A DNA stretch of 44,928 nt from assembly GCF_018614615.1 (NCBI RefSeq), contig NZ_JAGGOK010000039.1:1-44928 (forward strand), written 5' to 3'. Positions 41,759 to 44,928 of this stretch are shown piece after piece (within the stretch, counting starts at the first letter, position 1; each line of letters starts with the position of its first letter). The notes under the pieces are model-generated. The model had not been told where the DNA came from. It worked only from the letters and a program-made list of their open reading frames with translations, and ran no database searches. Origin of the DNA: Streptomyces sp. ISL-100 (GTDB taxonomy: Bacteria; Actinomycetota; Actinomycetes; Streptomycetales; Streptomycetaceae). The position numbers and the translations under genes are program-made.

Positions 41759-43269
41759 CGGCTGTTGCTCCTGACGTACTGGGCCCACGCGGCCTGGAAT
41801 TCGCTCTCGCCCATACCCACGGCACTCTGCAGCTGCTGGTCGAGTTCCGTGGGCTTCTTGTAGTGGTCGACCACGAACTTGAAGACCGCCTCCTCGCCGC
41901 CCTCCTCGGCGATGAACCGGATGGCGAGGTAGCTGAGGGCGTAGTTCATGCTGACCGGGTTGGCGTCACTGTCGAAGTCGCTGCTGGGCAACTCACCGTC
42001 GAATTCCTGGCCTGCCAGGGCGTTTCGAACGCCCTGATCCCCCAGCTCCCGGTCGAATCGGTTCGTGACGTATTCCGCGAACCCTTCGACAACCCAAGAA
42101 CGGAGACTCTTCTCGTCGTCGAAGGAGTAGGAGCCGCTGTCTTGTGGCTGCACGAGAGCATGCGCGATTTCATGCCGCGAGATATCCGCAACGCCGCGCC
42201 TCCACGCAGACGAAGTGAAGCGCTCTGACGAGGCATCCATCTTGATGCGCGCGCCGCCGAATTCGAGCCGGTCCTCCTTGCCGCCGTATCCCTCATTGAA
42301 GGTCGGCATCGGCACGCTCTGCCCGGCATCCCAGCCAACGTCCAGGCCACCATTGTTGTAGAGCTTCGTGTACGTCTTCCGGTCCGGTTCGACGACGACG
42401 AGGAAGCCCTTGGGAGTGTTGGGAACCGACGGGGCCTTTGACTTCCACAGGTCCAGATCGGTCTTCGCGCTCTGCTCGATGATCGGCGCGTAGCGACTCG
42501 CAGCGGCGGCGTTCTTCTTCGCCGCGATCGTGACCGTGTGCCCTTGCCGCTTCACGTACATGTCGTCGTAAAGGTCCCAGGGAGCCGGGTAGTAGACCGC
42601 GGTGGCGCCCAACCCATACGCGGACGGCGAACCGCCCACGCCGGTGATGCGCGGCTCCGCCTCCTTGGAGTCCCGCTCCACCTCCCAGCGGTACCACTCG
42701 GAGACCGGACGTACGTCAACGCCCTCGATCTGGTGGACGAAGGCGACATCGAGAGCGAGCTTCACATCGGAGCCGTATTCATCCGAACCGTCGCCCGTCT
42801 GCTGAAGGACCATGTACTTGGACTCGGCGAAAGGCACCTTGCGCAGATTGCGGAATATCTGGCGCTGCTCCTCCTTCGCCTCGCCGTCGAAGGGGGCCAG
42901 GTACTCGTCCTCGTCACCGCTCTTCAGCGCCTGGGTGCGCCCATTGAGCAAGGTTGCTATGTCCTCTTGGCTCAGCACCTGTTCGGTGTCGTCCCCCGTA
43001 CCTTCGGCGCCGGGCATGGAACCCCCGCCCACCGCCTTGTACACCGCAAACCCACCGACACCGAGCACAGCCACTAGCGCCAGGGCCGAGAGCCCGATGA
43101 CGGCCGTCTTCAAGCCCTGACCGCCACCCGGGTCGTTGGGCGGTGGCGGCACGGGCGGGTACCACCCGGGCTGCTGGGGCGGTGCCCCATAAGGACCACT
43201 GGGCTGCTGGCCCGGTGCCCCGTACGGAGCCGCAGGGCCCGGACCTCCGGGCGGCGCCGAATAAGACAT
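41755..43269 (-). CDS. Membrane-anchored HExxH metallopeptidase
   Basis: The 504-residue product starts at ATG 43269 behind GAGAGGGA. Residues 1-55 are Pro/Gly/Gln-rich (PPQQPGWYPPVPPPPNDPGG), then one TM helix at about 58-80 (VIGLSALALVAVLGVGGFAVY, cut at the membrane). The extracytoplasmic part has a helical domain and a gluzincin-type site: His366-Glu367-x2-His370 in SRHEIAHAL and Glu395 in WVVEGFAEYV, the expected third zinc ligand. The C-terminus is a helical domain. It is coupled to the propeller gene downstream by ATGA. A cell-surface peptidase is likely; the substrate is unknown. ESX clusters encode proteases of other families (MycP), which this is not. Confidence 0.85.
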   Translation of the reverse strand: MSYSAPPGGPGPAAPYGAPGQQPSGPYGAPPQQPGWYPPVPPPPNDPGGGQGLKTAVIGLSALALVAVLGVGGFAVYKAVGGGSMPGAEGTGDDTEQVLSQEDIATLLNGRTQALKSGDEDEYLAPFDGEAKEEQRQIFRNLRKVPFAESKYMVLQQTGDGSDEYGSDVKLALDVAFVHQIEGVDVRPVSEWYRWEVERDSKEAEPRITGVGGSPSAYGLGATAVYYPAPWDLYDDMYVKRQGHTVTIAAKKNAAAASRYAPIIEQSAKTDLDLWKSKAPSVPNTPKGFLVVVEPDRKTYTKLYNNGGLDVGWDAGQSVPMPTFNEGYGGKEDRLEFGGARIKMDASSERFTSSAWRRGVADISRHEIAHALVQPQDSGSYSFDDEKSLRSWVVEGFAEYVTNRFDRELGDQGVRNALAGQEFDGELPSSDFDSDANPVSMNYALSYLAIRFIAEEGGEEAVFKFVVDHYKKPTELDQQLQSAVGMGESEFQAAWAQYVRSNSR

Positions 43270-43643
43270 AGCTTCCCTCTCGCACAATTCACCTAGTGAG
43301 GGAGCGCGTGACGCGGCCTGGCCGCACGCAAAGGCGAGCCAGCATCTCGGCCGACCCGCGACGGAGTTACGTATGCAGGCTCATGTTGAGCGAGGCTCGC
43401 ACACTCCGGACCACTCTCCCCGTTAGTCACACAACACCTTATGGGCTTCGCTAACACAAGGCCGCCCCAGCCCCGTAGGACTTCGTGCAGAAACTGTGAT
43501 TGGTCGCGTTCGGCTGCACAGGCCGGATCCCGGGCTGACCGCCAATCGGCGGGCCAGGCACGCCACTTCGGCTACCCGAGACCAGGGCTCATGAACTCTT
43601 CGGCCCTGGGCAGACAAACGCGGCAAGCAGCTCCTCCAAGAGC
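43270..43643. other. Intergenic region upstream of the peptidase operon
   Basis: No convincing gene in about 370 bases. It lies between the lipoprotein gene's terminator and the peptidase start and should hold the promoter of the peptidase - propeller unit. Short frames on both strands lack ribosome sites and homology. Confidence 0.5.
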
Positions 43644-43675
43644 AAGGTCCGGCGGACAACTGCCCACCGGACCTT
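43644..43675 (-). terminator. Terminator of the lipoprotein gene
   Basis: Positions 43644-43652 (aaggtccgg) and 43667-43675 (ccggacctt) form a 9-bp stem with a 14-base loop, 25 bases past the stop at 43700. Confidence 0.75.
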
Positions 43676-43699
43676 TCACTGCACAGCGGCTGCGCCGAA

Positions 43700-44461
43700 T
43701 CAGACGCTCGGCGCCTTCACGACCTCACCGGACGGTGCCTTCGCGCCTACCGGCTTGCCGAAGTCGGAGAAGACAATGTTCTGCGCGTTGTCATCCCCGC
43801 CCTTGATTTCGCGCTTAAGGAGGTTCGACGGGCCTGTCGCCGCAACGTAGTACGTGATCGACTTACTCGCGTCGACCTTGTTGACGATCGGCACCACCGA
43901 CGTCCCGTCGAGATCCACTACCTGGCCCTTGACCGGGTTGCTGCTGGCCTTGTCGGGGGCCGTGAACTGCTCGGGGTGGCAGTAGCTGATGAAGTTTTTC
44001 AACATCGGCTGGGTCGGCGTGCCGTGCATCCACTTGCCGACAGGAATTTCAGCGCCATTGGCCTTGGCCCAAGAAGCAACCTTGGCGTCCACCTTGGCCC
44101 AGGCGTCATCGCCCTTACGGATGATCTCCCAGGAGCCCAGCTCCGGCTTTTCGACCGTCCCGACGCACTCCGTGGCCGAGACCAGCAAGTCGGTCTTGGA
44201 TGCCTCGCTGGTCGCCCGCTGCCGGAACGAGCCCGCGTCGGCGTTGGCCTGCGTGGCCTTGCTGTAGATCTCCTTGGCGGACAACTTCTCGACGCCGTTC
44301 GGCTTGGCATCAGTCCCGGCATCGGCACTCTGCGACGGCTTGGTGTCACCGGCAGGCGCAGCCCCGCCGTTCTCCTGACAGGCGGCCAGCGGCACGAGTG
44401 CGACAGCGCAGACAAGGGCGCTGGCGGTGCGCCGGACGGACAGGACACGTGTGTTGTTCAT
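43700..44461 (-). CDS. Secreted lipoprotein, hypothetical
   Basis: The 253-residue product starts at ATG 44461 with GGGGAT upstream. A lipoprotein signal peptide (RTASALVCAVALVPLAAC) has its lipobox LAAC with Cys28 as the lipid site. A Ser/Asp/Lys-rich spacer follows. The mature part has KLSAKEIYSKATQANADAGSF, EIIRKGDDAWAKVD and ITYYVAATGPSNLLKREIKGG, a pattern like the LolA/LppX-LprG type folds of actinobacterial lipoproteins. That fold call is tentative. It is a single-gene unit with its own terminator. Function unknown. Confidence 0.82.
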   Translation of the reverse strand: MNNTRVLSVRRTASALVCAVALVPLAACQENGGAAPAGDTKPSQSADAGTDAKPNGVEKLSAKEIYSKATQANADAGSFRQRATSEASKTDLLVSATECVGTVEKPELGSWEIIRKGDDAWAKVDAKVASWAKANGAEIPVGKWMHGTPTQPMLKNFISYCHPEQFTAPDKASSNPVKGQVVDLDGTSVVPIVNKVDASKSITYYVAATGPSNLLKREIKGGDDNAQNIVFSDFGKPVGAKAPSGEVVKAPSV

Positions 44462-44625
44462 GAGATCCCCGTGAGCTTCGCAGTTTCTGTGATCATGTGC
44501 GCGCCCCATCCAAGCAGCGTCCCGAGTCTCACCACGCTGTGGGAGGGACGTAGGCGGGAGACCTGTACCGTCCCCACATCCATCCCCCACATCTCGAACC
44601 CGGACAGCCAACACGGGGCGGCACC

Positions 44626-44928
44626 ATGATCGAGCCAGAGCTGGCAGCACTGACCCTCCAGGACAGAGAACTGCCCCGTCCTGACCTGGGTGGCCGGGCA
44701 CTCGGCGCGGCGCTCTTCCTGGCCACCTTCGTCTGCTTCAGCTTCGCCTTCGTCGACGCCGCGCACGCTGCGGGCATCGCGGGCACACACGGCACCGGCA
44801 CCAGGCCGCTCACCGTGCAGCTCGCCTTACTGAGCATCCTCACGAATCCAGCGGGCGTCGTACCCAGGGAACCACGAGCAAGGCGGGTAGCAGACTCCTA
44901 CTATCGAGCTAGTACTCCAGCAGTACTT
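44626..44928 (+). pseudogene. Open frame cut by the window end, with a STAND-gene fragment
   Basis: An ATG at 44626 opens 101 codons with no stop before the window ends. The first 50 residues include a hydrophobic stretch (GAALFLATFVCFSFAFVDAA). Residues about 55-85 (GTGTRPLTVQLALLSILTNP, then AGVVP) match the segment GTGPLTVQLAVRSILASP, then AGFIP, of the STAND-like protein at 24120-26033. No P-loop or propeller part is present here. It may be another mosaic remnant; the part beyond the window decides that. Confidence 0.5.

Noticed and set aside
43423..43659. Minus-strand 78-residue frame upstream of the peptidase operon
   Set aside because: No ribosome site, no motif and irregular codon use.
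44900..44928. Possible attachment site (tagtactccagcagtact) at the window end
   Set aside because: It is only a short imperfect dyad at the edge. No integrase, tRNA gene or second copy was found in the window.

Overview
The window is high-GC actinobacterial DNA and looks like Streptomyces or a close relative. GTG and TTG starts are common. The left third carries the conserved block RNase J - dapA - thyX and the operon rpsO - pnp - M16 peptidase - dapB, next to ESX (type VII secretion) genes as in streptomycetes. No tRNA, rRNA, CRISPR array or intact transposase was seen.

Positions 1-10506 are housekeeping. Minus-strand genes encode RNase J, dihydrodipicolinate synthase, ThyX, a TPR membrane protein, DapB, an M16 peptidase, PNPase and ribosomal protein S15. 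Two small plus-strand membrane-protein genes sit between them. Perfect hairpins mark most transcript ends.

Positions 10693-16886 hold ESX core genes: eccD (minus), eccC (plus, three FtsK-type ATPase domains) and a WXG100-like substrate. eccB, eccE, mycP and a classical esxA/esxB pair are not in the window, so the core cluster is either interrupted or continues beyond it.

Positions 17052-30691 form a polymorphic toxin-immunity island. A 1700-residue protein has a CpnT-like ESX-targeting head, a Pro/Ser/Thr-rich linker, a papain-fold (Tox-PL-like) domain, a second linker and a C-terminal PD-(D/E)XK-like nuclease domain. An Imm49-family gene overlaps its end by 20 bases. Downstream lie a decayed second Imm49 gene with a 14-G tract, a YrhB/Imm35-like gene, a STAND-like P-loop protein, a broken papain-fold toxin remnant, a SUKH-4 protein with a dead P-loop, an Imm49/STAND mosaic fragment, and a three-domain YrhB / deaminase-like / SUKH-4 protein.

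Positions 30928-32849 (minus) mirror the left edge: a second WXG100-like gene and a second CpnT-like head protein, this time with no toxin domain, plus a small polar protein. The two secretion modules therefore bracket the immunity island.

Positions 33161-39170 hold an unrecognised family of tandem, minus-strand, two-TM proteins of about 200 residues (three intact, one split by an in-frame TGA, one 3' remnant), mixed with other membrane genes and pseudogenes. Positions 39170-40170 are decayed DNA. Positions 40217-44461 encode a membrane-anchored PQQ-type propeller protein, a membrane-anchored HExxH peptidase translationally coupled to it, and a lipoprotein. The last 300 bases hold an open, cut-off reading frame that contains a fragment of the STAND gene.

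Working model (inference): EccC/EccD and unseen partners export the WXG and CpnT-head proteins. The giant protein delivers one or two warheads into neighbouring cells, and the downstream genes are its own immunity plus an archive of immunity against related toxins.
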